Source of the DNA: Limanda limanda
Taxonomy: Eukaryota > Chordata > Actinopteri > Pleuronectiformes > Pleuronectidae
Assembly (NCBI RefSeq): GCF_963576545.1
Contig: NC_083636.1
Location: 7,753,856-7,817,855 of the forward strand
Length of the DNA: 64,000 nucleotides
Reading direction: 5' to 3'
Each line of letters opens with the position of its first letter. Position 1 is the stretch's first letter. Both the position numbers and the translations under genes were made by a program. Positions 1 to 10,335 of the stretch are shown one piece after another. The notes under the pieces were generated by a model. It did not search any database. It saw nothing but the letters and a program-made list of their open reading frames with translations, and was not told the origin of the DNA.

Positions 1-3000
1 GTAATAACTTCTCATTTATGTGAGGCTTCTCAAAACACAAGCACTTTGGAGGAGGAGAAGCAATTTGAAATAAATAGATTCTATGAAATAGACTTCTGTC
101 TATGTAGAGTTTACAGTCCCCCGAGCAGTTTTCACTATATACAATTAGATTTCAAACCTTGCCTAAAATTACTTGCTTTTTCCGTGGGTTCCAGGTGATT
201 GATACCAAGCAGCGAGTAACATTATGCAGCACTGATATGAAAACAGCGAACGTGGCTCAGAGAAATAAGGATAAACATTGTTGTTTGCCGTGATGGATTA
301 TCTCACTCTGTAGATGTTGTTTTTCATCCCCAACAAGAATGTGGACAGAAGCAAATGGCTTCGTCTGGAGGAGGAAAACCGGCACTCAGACAGAGGTGTT
401 GAAGAATGCAGGGACGTTGGACACTGGCACCAACTATTCTGTCTTCAAGTCTCCTCTTTTTGGCTGATTTGTTTCCCCCGTATTTATCTGATCTGATCCC
501 ATAATCCAGGGATTGTAGTCAAGTGTTGCAGCAGGGATATTGTCCTCAGCACAAAAGCATGGAGGCACTTTGGATATTCTGCTTGTTTGCATTTCCACTT
601 TTACCAGTTTGATGTTGTTACTCTGGATTTCTGAGAGAAATCTGCGGCTGCTGATAATCACTCCCTCACTCACATGCTGAAACACAAGAGCAGCATCTTG
701 CTGGTTTGGAAAAGCTCCTCAAAGATTAAAGATGTTGCCGGAGGAACATACAAGCAATTACACGGCTACCTGACACAATAACCAACTGAACATATAAAGT
801 GGATATAAAGTTCAGCTGCACACACAACATGCACGTACACACACTTTGTGAAGAATTGCATCTCCTCTTGTGTAATTCCCTTTTCTCATCTGAGGATGAA
901 TCCAAACACAAATTGAGAAAATATCATAATCATGGCACCCATATGCAAAACACATGCATGCTGATCCCATTATGTTCCTGTTATCCGCATCCTTTTTATA
1001 TTAACATCATTAAATCTGTGTAAATCAGGAAATCAAGTAGCCATGACAACAAACATGTTCAAATCATCATTTATCCAGCTGTATGCGCGCATTTGTGCAT
1101 GTGTGTGTTTGTGTGTGCGTGCGTGCACATGTATAGGTGGAGGTAAATGATTTGAAAAGATTTTCGTAACCTTGAAAACTTTAAAAGCGGAGCAGTGTCC
1201 TTGTTACTATTAAACAACCTCACTGTGGATATTTCTCTTCCTAGAACATACAGTACTATCATTTCAATGAAATGTTACTAATGTCTGTGGATAAAACTGC
1301 AGGTTGGACACAGAAATCTAAAAACCTGGGCATATATACCAAGGATCTACAAGGAACTGTCCTGTCACCTTGAATACAATTGTGGATTTCTCTGGCTCTA
1401 AACATTTTGGGTAATATGAGTACGCAATTCAACAAAATGTATAACATAGTTCTAGTCACTTTACACATTTTAATGAAGAATCGTTACATATACCATCTTT
1501 GAGTTTGAACTATGTGTAATTTCTAACCTGGAAAATGAAAAAAACTGCAACATACGTTCACATTATTTGTTTTTAATACTGTTATTCCAACCCAATGCAC
1601 AACCAGAGAGAGAATGACAGCCACAGCTTCACAGTCCATATCACTTATTTGTGTGTGTGTATGTATGTGCAATTTCACTCAGTATGAATCCACAATATAT
1701 ATATATATATATGGAATGAATCTTTTTATCCGAGGTGGGATGTGTCTCTGGCTGATGATAAGAGCGCCGGCTCAACCTGTGGCCTCCTGTCACGGCTCTG
1801 CGCCGATATCTGCCGGGATGAAGGTGACTGAGGATGACAGTCGACCAAATGCCTTTTCACCTGCAGCTGATTTCTGAAACACAAACTGCCGGCTGTAGAC
1901 AAATGGGAGCGGGGACATGGCAATTACGCTGCGAGTGACCTTCAGCTCGTGCTCTGCGGTGGAGCCGACGCGCACTCCCATGTTTTGGCACCTCGTACCT
2001 TATCACAATGTCCTCCTGTGGCAAAATGTTTGGTTTGAGTTAAATGATCAGATTCTCTCTCGCTTTCTGAATGTGTTTTTTTTCCTCCGAATGGCTACTT
2101 CACGACCATCCTTGCATAATGATTTCTCAATCGTGTTCGTCTTTCCTGAAGAGAGAGATTCCTCATCGCTCTGCACACACCCGGTAAAGTTACTGGCAAT
2201 TTTTTTTCCTCGACAGACAAGGGAGAATGCAGCTAATAAATTCTGCATGCCGTGATTAAATTTAAATACAGAGGTCAAGAGCCCTCATTATTTGCACTAA
2301 AATATTGAAATACTGTTAATATTTTATGCAGCCGAACGTGTGGCACTGAATTAATTTCAAAAGGGAAATGTTTGCGCAGAATTTAGTGCTTTCGGGGGCC
2401 AAGCATGTAAGTGAGAAACTTTATATCCCTGAGCTGAATTTTGAATTTGTCTGTGCGGAGCCGTGTTGCTTTCTGGGCTGCTCCCACATGCCTCACTGTC
2501 GTCGTGACTCACTGTGCCATGACAAATAAATGAAAATCCCTCACCTGAAATCACAGACACAGACCAATTATCAAGCAATACATCAAGTTCACATCAGTCC
2601 CAGTGGTGTTTATGTGTATTTAAAGCTCTTGAAAGCCAATCGCTCCAAGTAGAAATCAATGTTTTCCTATGTTATTGTGCTCGGGTGCATTTAGCACAAC
2701 AGCGATCCAGACAGTTCAGGAAATTACACCTTTTGTGTTGATATGAAGCTGATAATTACAAGATATTGTTGCATTTCACCAAACACATTCAGCAAATTAA
2801 CCAAACTCACTTCCACCAGCTCATACAGGTAAAAAACTTCTTTGACAAAGAATAGCGGAAAACAAAAGTAAAATGACATTTCCTTAATCCTTGCATTTTC
2901 TCCTTCTTATTTGAAATCCCAAGCAAAATCATGTATTTTTGCCATTGACCTCATTAAAACGTGGTAATTATATTATATAATGTTATAACTTACTGTCTGA

Positions 3001-4013
3001 GACTCCAGACGGAAGCTGGGTCATTTTCTTTCGCTTAGATGGATGGTTTAAGGTGATTTTAACACACATGTCTTCTTTCCAGATAAAAGTTTACATCTGA
3101 GTTTTTAAATATAATAATAAATAAATAAATTCAGCCTTTTCAAAATCCAGTTGGATGTGCTATTATTTTGATGGACCTGATATCCATACAAATCAAAGTG
3201 AGCAGACACAGTGTTTCTCACAGTGTCTGCTCACTCTGGTTCACATCAGGTAACATGACTGTCTGACAGTCCCCCTCTTATACTGGACTAACATGTCAGT
3301 CTAAACCTGTTAATTACAATATAATTACCTCTTGATACACTCAATCACTCTGGCTGATCAATTACACAGAAGACAGATGAACTCCACATGTCTCTAATGG
3401 TTTCCCATCAGCTCACCGGAGAGATTCTGAAGATAAAATCCATTCTGCTGTGCTTCTGTTTGCCTTTGCCATACATCGGTAAGACAAGTCATGCTTGGAT
3501 AGCAGTGGGACGAGTGTCTTCTCCGGCCTGATTAGTTCTGCTCCAGAAATGTGCAGAGTGACGAGCTAATCGCAGGACGTGGCGGGCGGTGAGCGAAGGC
3601 CTCTGAGGGACCGAGGGGGGGACAGATCGATGATCCATGGGCCCTGGCAACAGGAGGAGATGTACGGCTTTATCCAGTAGAACATCAACGTGAGGCATGT
3701 GAGGCACGCTGAGCAGGGGACACACTGACAAGTTTGGACGTCTCAGCCTCCTTCGTTACTAAATGTCAGGATCCAGATTTTGCTGTTTTATTACTTTTAC
3801 AAGCACAACCGTCCACTTTGTGGTTTTATCATTTTACCGCCCGTGCTCGATGAAAATGGACAAAGCTGTACCTGCCACCATTTTGTGCCGTTGGTCCACA
3901 CAGTCCCACACGATGAGAAAATGCTCCGGCGGGATGTGGAAAATGTAGTCCTTTGTGTAAGGTCGTACCCCCCCATGTCACATTCCTTGACACAGAGTAG
4001 TCAGGGTGTGGAT
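1..4013. other. non-coding DNA, microsatellites, one strong hairpin
   Basis: No ORF here resembles a protein. Simple repeats are a TG/CG-rich run at 1083-1130, GT/GTAT at 1650-1670, (AT)9 at 1695-1712 and ATAA repeats near 3110-3130. A strong hairpin lies at 3197-3235. The remaining sequence gives no recognised signal. Confidence 0.6.
3197..3235. repeat. inverted repeat / hairpin
   Basis: The left arm AGTGAGCAGACAC (3197-3209) is perfectly complementary to the right arm GTGTCTGCTCACT (3223-3235). After one A:A mismatch, three more pairs (GTG/CAC) close a five-base loop at 3214-3218. This gives 16 pairs in 39 bases. It is shorter than a normal pre-miRNA hairpin. It may be a remnant of a palindromic transposon or a simple cruciform-prone site. 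Confidence 0.85.
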
Positions 4014-4150
4014 TCAATCAAATGCAGTTTTATTTGTATAATGCCACATCACACAACGTAAGGCACATTATCTAAAAGTACTACCACATAGTGAGAGAGC
4101 TTAGAATAGTATAGAGAAACCATAGACTGCATAAACCCAGCAGCATAAAT
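4014..4150 (+). repeat. degenerate fish dispersed repeat
   Basis: The stretch beginning TTCAATCAAATGCAG, with TTTATTTGTATA, then CACAAC and AGGCAC and later GTATAGAGAAACC, follows the order of a very common teleost interspersed repeat that I recognise from general experience. It is diverged, and I cannot define its ends. Confidence 0.5.
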
Positions 4151-4480
4151 ACTCACCTGCAAATGTATTTCCCAATTTTCCCCAAACCATGGAATAAAAG
4201 TGGTGTGAAATGAAGAAGTGAAGTGAATGATTAAATCTGGTTTAAATAATAAATAATTGATTTTTTTTCCCCCCCATTTTGTTTTGCTTTTCTATTTCCA
4301 TTTTAAATGAGGAGAAACAGCGCCCCCTAACTCGTGGTGGCCGGTACAGGCTCCTGCACCCCACCTGTCAACCAGGTGATAAAACAGTTGAAGCTGATGA
4401 ACTCGTGGTCAGTGTCATGTCTGTGAGCGTAAGTTGGGTGGAAAACACGTCAGTAATAATCGAAACAACTCGAAGTGAAC

Positions 4481-4649
4481 AACAATATTGTTATGAAAAC
4501 AACTGGGAGCTTGTTTTCCCAGCCTTGGTACGTTCAGCTGGTTGTGTCAGTGGGAAGCTGCAGTGAATGGCTGTGCACCAGAGACTGGATATAAGAGGTG
4601 GCCCATGGAGCAGCAGCAGCACTGGACCTGAGCCTGAAACGAGGTGAGT
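4481..4649 (+). promoter_or_regulatory. promoter-like segment with TATA motif and donor
   Basis: A TATA-like ATATAAGA lies at 4589-4596. About 45 bases downstream, GAG|GTGAGT at 4641-4649 is a consensus splice donor that would end a short first exon. Upstream at 4481-4492 is the palindrome AACAATATTGTT, two abutting Sox-type sites. I see no coding exon downstream, so this could be a non-coding RNA start or chance. It is inference only. Confidence 0.25.
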
Positions 4650-5713
4650 CTGTCTCTGTGGCCGTGTGAATATTTAATACCGTTCAGATGGTTTATATCG
4701 TGACTGTGCACTGAGGCTGCTGGTGTTGGCGGCTCAGCAGAGTGGGGCCTTGAGTTGTTTGGAGCTTGTGTTGTGTAATGACTCTTTTTGTGTTATAAAA
4801 CAACGCAAGTCGTGCACTTATAGCTAACAACGTGTAGAAGGACATGGCAACTTTTGTCTTTTCAGTCAGAACTGTTTATCTGTTGATTTAAGCAATAATA
4901 ACAATTATATAAACTTTAAATACAAAACCTAAGACACGGCTTAAAACAAACCAAACTCAAGTGTAATCATTCCACTTTTCTTACGTGATTTGGTTTACAT
5001 GCATATCTGCGGTTTGTATAGAATCTGAGTGTTGCATTGTATTTTATTTTTATAATAATCACAGGCTATTTGCTTGTATCATGTTTTTTGATTATATACG
5101 ATAGGTACATTTATTTTACTTCTGGTTGCCAATGACAACAGATGAAAATGATCTCGTACAGCTAACTATAGCACTGTCCCTATCACATCAATTCATCAGA
5201 GATACAAGCAGATGTATCTATGATGTGTGCGTCTCAACGTTTGATGCCTTCCATCAAAATAGAACAAATTTAGAACACACATTTTTAACGTATGACCACA
5301 ATCTGTTTGATTATACGTTAAGTCTGACTTGTGTTTTGAACCACTGTGATGACGGTAGTACTTCCTGTTTGAGCTTTAGTAACTCAGCCGTTGTTTGTGT
5401 TGTGTTGTGTTTCTACACGGCAGCTATTTTGGTCGACGACAAACAAAACCCCCACTCTGACGTCTACCAGGCAGTTACAGATTATACTGGTTCCTCATGT
5501 TGTTGGGACCTGCATCTGTTTGTAAAAGTTCCCTCACTTCAAGTTACATTGTGCTTTCAAATGTCTTAGCTGTAAGATCTCTGGTCCCTGGTTAATGTGT
5601 CGACCGATTGCTCGGCTAGGACCCCGGGAAGTTGCTGTTCCTGGAGTCTCTGCTGGTTGCCTGGCAACAAAAAGTGAATATATAGTATAGATACAATCTT
5701 GATGACAGTTAGT
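4650..5713. other. non-coding, long chance ORF
   Basis: This is AT-rich sequence before the hAT insertion. It contains the longest ORF in the window (5126-5569, 147 codons), which has no recognisable domain, no repeat structure and ordinary AT-rich intergenic composition. I see no other signal. Confidence 0.5.
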
Positions 5714-5721
5714 CTTATAAT
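5714..5721. repeat. hAT target-site duplication, left
   Basis: CTTATAAT directly abuts the left TAGGGTTGCAAA terminus and is repeated exactly at 6611-6618. Confidence 0.9.
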
Positions 5722-5972
5722 TAGGGTTGCAAAGGGGTGGAAAGTTTCCGGTAAATTTCTGGAAACTTTCCGGAAACTTTCCATGGGAAGTTTAGCTCGG
5801 GAATTTTGGGAATTTTGAAAAAAAAAAAAAAATACGCAAATTAAACTCTGAGCAATAAAAACATCATTCAAAACTCTATTTTTAAGATGTATGGAATGCA
5901 ACACACACTGCACGTTGAATTTCAACCCTCCACTGTGCATTCTTCCATCACATGCACAGATAACTCCCAGCA

Positions 5973-6020
5973 TCCTGCACACTACAGCAGGGCTATTGAG
6001 GCCTGCTGTAGTGTGCAGGA
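5973..6020. repeat. perfect 19-bp inverted repeat inside hAT element
   Basis: TCCTGCACACTACAGCAGG (5973-5991) and its exact reverse complement (6002-6020) are separated by ten bases. The hairpin lies within the hAT element and is separate from its terminal repeats. Confidence 0.92.
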
Positions 6021-6235
6021 CTAGTCAGGTAAGTTTCCATGATATTACTGGGGAAAATATATTAGCATGCTGATTAAGGATTGTTCATCTGTTCATCTAG
6101 CCTATTTCCATTCATTTATCCATCAATTGTAAAATATGTTTACAGATGATTCCAATTGTTTGGCTAACTATTTATATCTCTGGCATTGCATTAGTGCTTT
6201 TTACAAACTTTTTACTTATCTTATTCTACAGAACA

Positions 6236-6442
6236 ATGCCACGTGCACTCTCTCATGTGTGGAGACATTTCATCACATCCAATGTAGAAGGAAAGGCTGT
6301 GTACATTTGCAAATACTGTGCAAGGACCTATGTTAAGAATGACACAACGATGCAGAAGCATATAGTCAAGTGCCCAAAGTTTCCTCAGTGCTCAAATCAG
6401 CCTATGACAAAACAAAATGTTTATATTTATGTCTGTATATGA
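6236..6442 (+). pseudogene. hAT transposase N-terminal BED zinc-finger fragment
   Basis: An ATG at 6236 lies just after a pyrimidine-rich tract ending TTCTACAG, which looks like a splice acceptor. It opens MPRALSHVWRHF and continues VYICKYCARTYVKND and MQKHIVKCPKFP. The W-x2-F, C-x2-C and H-x4-C spacing is that of a BED-type zinc finger, the DNA-binding domain at the N-terminus of many hAT transposases. The frame stops at 6442, after about 69 codons. The catalytic RNase-H-like domain and the hAT dimerisation region are absent. It is a remnant of the parent transposase carried by the non-autonomous element, not a host gene. It could in principle still make a small DNA-binding peptide, but there is no evidence of expression. 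Confidence 0.8.
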
Positions 6443-6488
6443 CAAGGTTAATACAGTTAGTATAAATTACCCACAACATTTCCAGTTT

Positions 6489-6564
6489 ATTCCCGTTAAT
6501 TCCCGTTAATTCCCGTATATTCCCGTTTATTCCCGTTAATTCCCGTTTATTCCCGTTAATTCCC
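6489..6564. repeat. 10-bp tandem repeat (TTCCCGTTAA-type)
   Basis: About seven and a half copies of a 10-base unit, TTCCCGTTAA with variants TTCCCGTTTA and TTCCCGTATA, run head to tail inside the right part of the hAT element. They end in TTCCCATGGAAAG next to the right terminal region. Subterminal repeats of this kind often serve as transposase binding sites in hAT elements; that role is inference here. Confidence 0.85.
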
Positions 6565-6610
6565 ATGGAAAGTTTCCAACTTTGAATATTCCCAGAATTT
6601 TGCAACCCTA

Positions 6611-6618
6611 CTTATAAT
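6611..6618. repeat. hAT target-site duplication, right
   Basis: CTTATAAT directly follows the right terminus and matches 5714-5721 exactly. Confidence 0.9.
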
Positions 6619-9600
6619 ACATAATAAATATGTAAAAAGCTGCATCAGCAGGAGAAGGTGAGAGGCTGATGGACCATGAAGGAAACTGACACTTTCCTGG
6701 ACGTGGTACAGACCAAACTGCAGAAAGTAACAATTGAAGAACACGATCATTTACCTGTAAGATGAACATTAGACACATTAGTTTTCTCTGCTTGTCTGTG
6801 TGGGACAGTGTACGGGAACTGAATGGCTGCAGGGCTCTGCCTGTGGACGTGTAACAACTGTTTACTCATCTCACAGACGTCCTTCCTGAGACATAACACA
6901 GCCTCGCTTTGTGTGAGCTGCGACTTTGTCCTTCGCCGCCTGTCTTGCGTCACATGAATTTACACGCCCGCAATGATTTCCACGCCTAACAGTAAACACT
7001 TTCTACTCTCGTGTCAGGACGGATTTAGACAACGTTCCGCCGCCGCATTCATTTCTCTCTAATCGTCTTTTCTCACCTGTCCTTGTATTACCTGTCCCAT
7101 CCCCCCATCCTCTCTCTCGGTTGAGTGACTCGTTGAGATGGACGTAATGAGACTGGTCCTTGCAGGGAGGGAGATGGAGCCGCTGCCACGAAGGAGCGCA
7201 GCTGTAAACAAGGTGAAAGATAATCAGGTGACGGTGGCCTGCAGCTCTCGGGGGGGCCGGCTGCAGCCGGGGGAGCAGCCGCCGCAGCCACGCAGCAATA
7301 CATCACCCTCTCCACAGAAAAGACTGCTTTACCTGCAGTCGCCTCTCGTTAGCAGCCTCACAGTTCAGCTTCGTTTTTGTTTATCCCTTCTTAGGCCTGT
7401 CTCGATTTAGCCCTGACTTGCTTTATTACCCGTCTGCACGCAGCCTATTTGATTATTTCTTCAAGTCATTTCTCATGTCTGTGACCTTTGGTGAGTGTAA
7501 ATATCAGATTCAATGTGTGAGCTTTTTTTCAGATTTGTCTTTTCAGAACTTCTTTATGATGTGGCATAAAATACCTGTACATTAACAACAGGAATGTCAG
7601 AGATGGGTGTTAATATTTAAATGAGTTGAAAAACTAGAAGAGGACGAGTAGTTTGCTGTAGAGACCAAATGGTATCGATTTTTACGGGCTGGTGCCGACA
7701 CCGATATTGGGGGGGTAAAAAATGTTTAATTCTGCCGCTGTGTATAAATACAAAAATTGTCATTGATTCCTAAGATGTAACTATCAAACCTGTAGTACAA
7801 ATAATTGTTATTAAGACTATTTTACAGTTTAACCATAAACTTTACTATAAATAGAAAACAAATATACAACCAAGTATATAGACTTTAAATAAATAAAATA
7901 AACCTTAATATTGAATGTAAAACTTCAATATAAATCCACATCATATATGCATCTAGACTGTTAAAAAAAAAGGTTTCCTGGCCACTCAATAAATCAGTCG
8001 AACTCTACTCCGGTTTCATGATCTAAAGTAGAGAAGAGACGACCAGATAATCCTGGATATTTGAACAGGAAACATTTTCGTGTTTCGAGCTAAATGTAAC
8101 ATCTTTTCTCTATTGCAGGGTTTTTCATATCTGCAAACATCAACTCAGATACGGAAATGTGTGTGTGAAAGGTTCATATCAGCTGATATTTTAATCTCAA
8201 GGCCATTGGTCAAACTAATATTTGAATGCACCCGTGGTCTGACCAGGTGGTGGTTCAGCCCAGACAGTTTGATCCCAGAGCAGGGCGAGCACACACGAGC
8301 TGTGAACCCCAGTGACGGGCGACCTGACCTAATGGTCCCAAAAGGCAATTAAAACTTGCTGGTGGGCAGCCTCTTAACTAATAAAGCCACGGAAACGTTA
8401 GACCGGAGAAATGTCTCCGCACTGGGAAGGTGGGGAGCAGTGCACAGAAAGGCTGGCGCAGCCTCCAATGAGCTGTGAAGGACTCACGTTAGAATTCCGA
8501 GTTTCTCTACTCGCAGGAATGATCATCATTTTTATTCAAGAGAGATGGAAAAAGGTTCAGTGTATGGAAAAATAAAAGTGTTTTCACTCATCGATCGAAT
8601 GGAACCTGGTTTAGTTTGATCCAGACTGAGAGAATCTGGTCGGACAACATTTTGATCCGTTGGTCTGGACCATGGCCTGAGGAACCTTTCACACTATATC
8701 GTTCGACGTTCCCATTAGACTGTGAGAAATGAGACCTACAGTATGTAGCTGATGTGGCTCCAGCTCTGTCTGGTGAGGATAGTGATGACAAAGTAAAGCA
8801 GAGTTTTAACTTTTTTAACATTCTTAATGCTGTCCAAAAGACCCTTGTAGTTGTTTTGACCAGCCACTGGTTTCATACAGTCATAATAAGTGTGTGGTTT
8901 TGAAAACATTGTTTTAATCCAATTCAAATTGAGTTGGATGAGAATCTATTTGTTTGTTTAGATTTGATTTGCATGAAGCAATCTCTGGAGCGAATTTCCC
9001 TTTTCAGAACTGTGGCAGCTTTGATAAGGAGAAACCTTTTCTTTGTGATTTACTTTTCTTAAAATAAAATTCCATTATACTTTTCTGATTAGTTATTGCT
9101 GCATTTTTTTCTCATTATATCATAAATAATGAGCTGCAGTTTACCCTAGCACATATCTGGGAATACTTTAGAAATGTCTTTCCTTTAAAATGCTTTATTC
9201 ATCAATATTTATTTCCTTAATCAGCAGTCAATAACTTGAATTGTTGCACAAATCATAAAGAAATTAAGCAAATGAAGGATGCACCTTTTTTCATCTTATG
9301 TAAATCCTCATCGACTGAATTGGTTCAGCATCTTCTTCTGAGGTTAGTTGACACACTTGTCTTCTGAGAAGTTCCCTGTGTCCTCGGGTCCCAAAATTTT
9401 GTCTTAACCCAGCTGAGAGACAGAATATATGTTGGTGTAAAAGTTAAAAATGGAGCCATTCTGGTTCAGTCAACGGTGAAAGCTGTGTCCCTCCCTGCTG
9501 CAGAGAGAGAGCAGTGTACATACTGTATGTGTGCAGAGGGGGACAAAGCACCCACAGGTGTGATGCTTCTGTTACAGTTTATTGCTCCTGACCCGAGGGG

Positions 9601-10059
9601 GAGAGCCAAATGGTTACAGGCTCCGAAATAAAAAATACAACATTGCAGTTGTGTTGCATGCTTCGCTGCGCTCTGGTCAGTGTTGCAAAACACGTCACTG
9701 AAGTTGTCAAGCCAGGTGAGAAACAGCAGTGTGGACATACTGGTTATTCTGTCTAAAGCCCAGATGTAACCACTACCACACACGACACACGGTTAAACCA
9801 GTTTGTCACAACTTCATCTCAGTTTAAATTCTACGGAGTTGTCTGTCAGTCTGAGTTTGGCATCAAGGTGAGTGTTTGTCCATGTTTACTGTAACTGCGA
9901 TATTTTTAAAGTTGAGCTGGATAATCGGTTTAATAGATGCATCAAATAAGCAACTCTCAGACGAGCACTGATTTTCGCAGTTCCTCTGTCTTTTCTCTGG
10001 AGGTGTGTGAAAGCATATGTCAGAGTGAGGAGCTCTGCAGTTTCTGCTGCGGGAGAAGG
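6619..10059. other. non-coding DNA
   Basis: This stretch includes a GC-richer segment at about 7040-7330 whose ORFs on both strands are low-complexity and unrecognised. A possible degenerate repeat lies at 7670-8230 (CGATTTTTACGGGCTGG, CATATCAGCTGATATT). The remainder is AT-rich, and I see no exon with convincing coding content. Confidence 0.5.
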
Positions 10060-10335
10060 CGATGTGTGAACACAGCAGGTGATCCCCCGCAGGATTCACC
10101 ACCAGCAAGTCGGGGGGGTTGATGACGCTTCTAACACATGACAGACGCAAACATTAAAAAAAGAAAAACAAATGTATCCCAGTGAAAAAGTTGTGTCATG
10201 ACAGTCACGAAGACATGACTGTGTGTTGTCAAGTAAATCACAAGATCTCTGCAGTGGAGTTAACACGTCACTTCCTGCTTCTGCCTCCTGCACCCGGATT
10301 TGTTGCTGTCGTCTGTGCAGAAAACCTCCTGCTTT
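10060..10335 (+). mobile_element. MITE-like dispersed repeat, copy A (partial)
   Basis: This stretch is collinear with 55015-55290. Shared blocks include GTGAAAAAG, GATCTCTGCAG(T/C)GGAGTTAA, GTCACTTCCTGC, TGCACCCGG, GGATTTGTTGCTGT and GTCTGTGCAG. Copy A lacks about 55-60 bases that are present in the 55-kb copy. Two copies of the same family 45 kb apart show that it is an interspersed element. Copy A has no clear terminal repeats. Confidence 0.7.

Larger units (their letters stand above)
5722..6610 (+). mobile_element. non-autonomous hAT DNA transposon, complete
   Basis: The element begins with TAGGGTTGCAAA at 5722 and ends with the inverted copy TTTGCAACCCTA at 6610. It is flanked by a perfect 8-bp direct repeat, CTTATAAT, at 5714-5721 and 6611-6618. 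An 8-bp target duplication with short terminal inverted repeats is the hallmark of the hAT superfamily. GGAAAGTTTCC palindromic motifs recur inside both ends. The 889-bp element is far too short to encode a transposase. It keeps a piece of the N-terminal BED zinc-finger region (6236-6442), a 15-A tract (5818-5832), an internal 19-bp hairpin (5973-6020) and a 10-bp tandem array (6489-6564). The intact ends and exact duplication suggest a fairly recent insertion. Confidence 0.92.

Noticed and set aside
5126..5569. Longest ORF in the window (147 codons, plus strand)
   Set aside because: The translation shows no recognisable domain, signal peptide or family motif, and the DNA is ordinary AT-rich intergenic sequence. 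One ORF of this length is expected by chance in 64 kb.
7138..7410. 90-codon ORF in a GC-richer stretch
   Set aside because: Its composition is dominated by Pro, Arg and Ser, no motif is visible, and the overlapping opposite-strand ORF is equally plausible.
9823..9867. Possible 45-base micro-exon (CTCAG acceptor, AAG|GTGAGT donor) reading KFYGVVCQSEFGIK
   Set aside because: It matches no family I know and has no partner exons with compatible coding content nearby. Splice-like motifs of this quality are common by chance.
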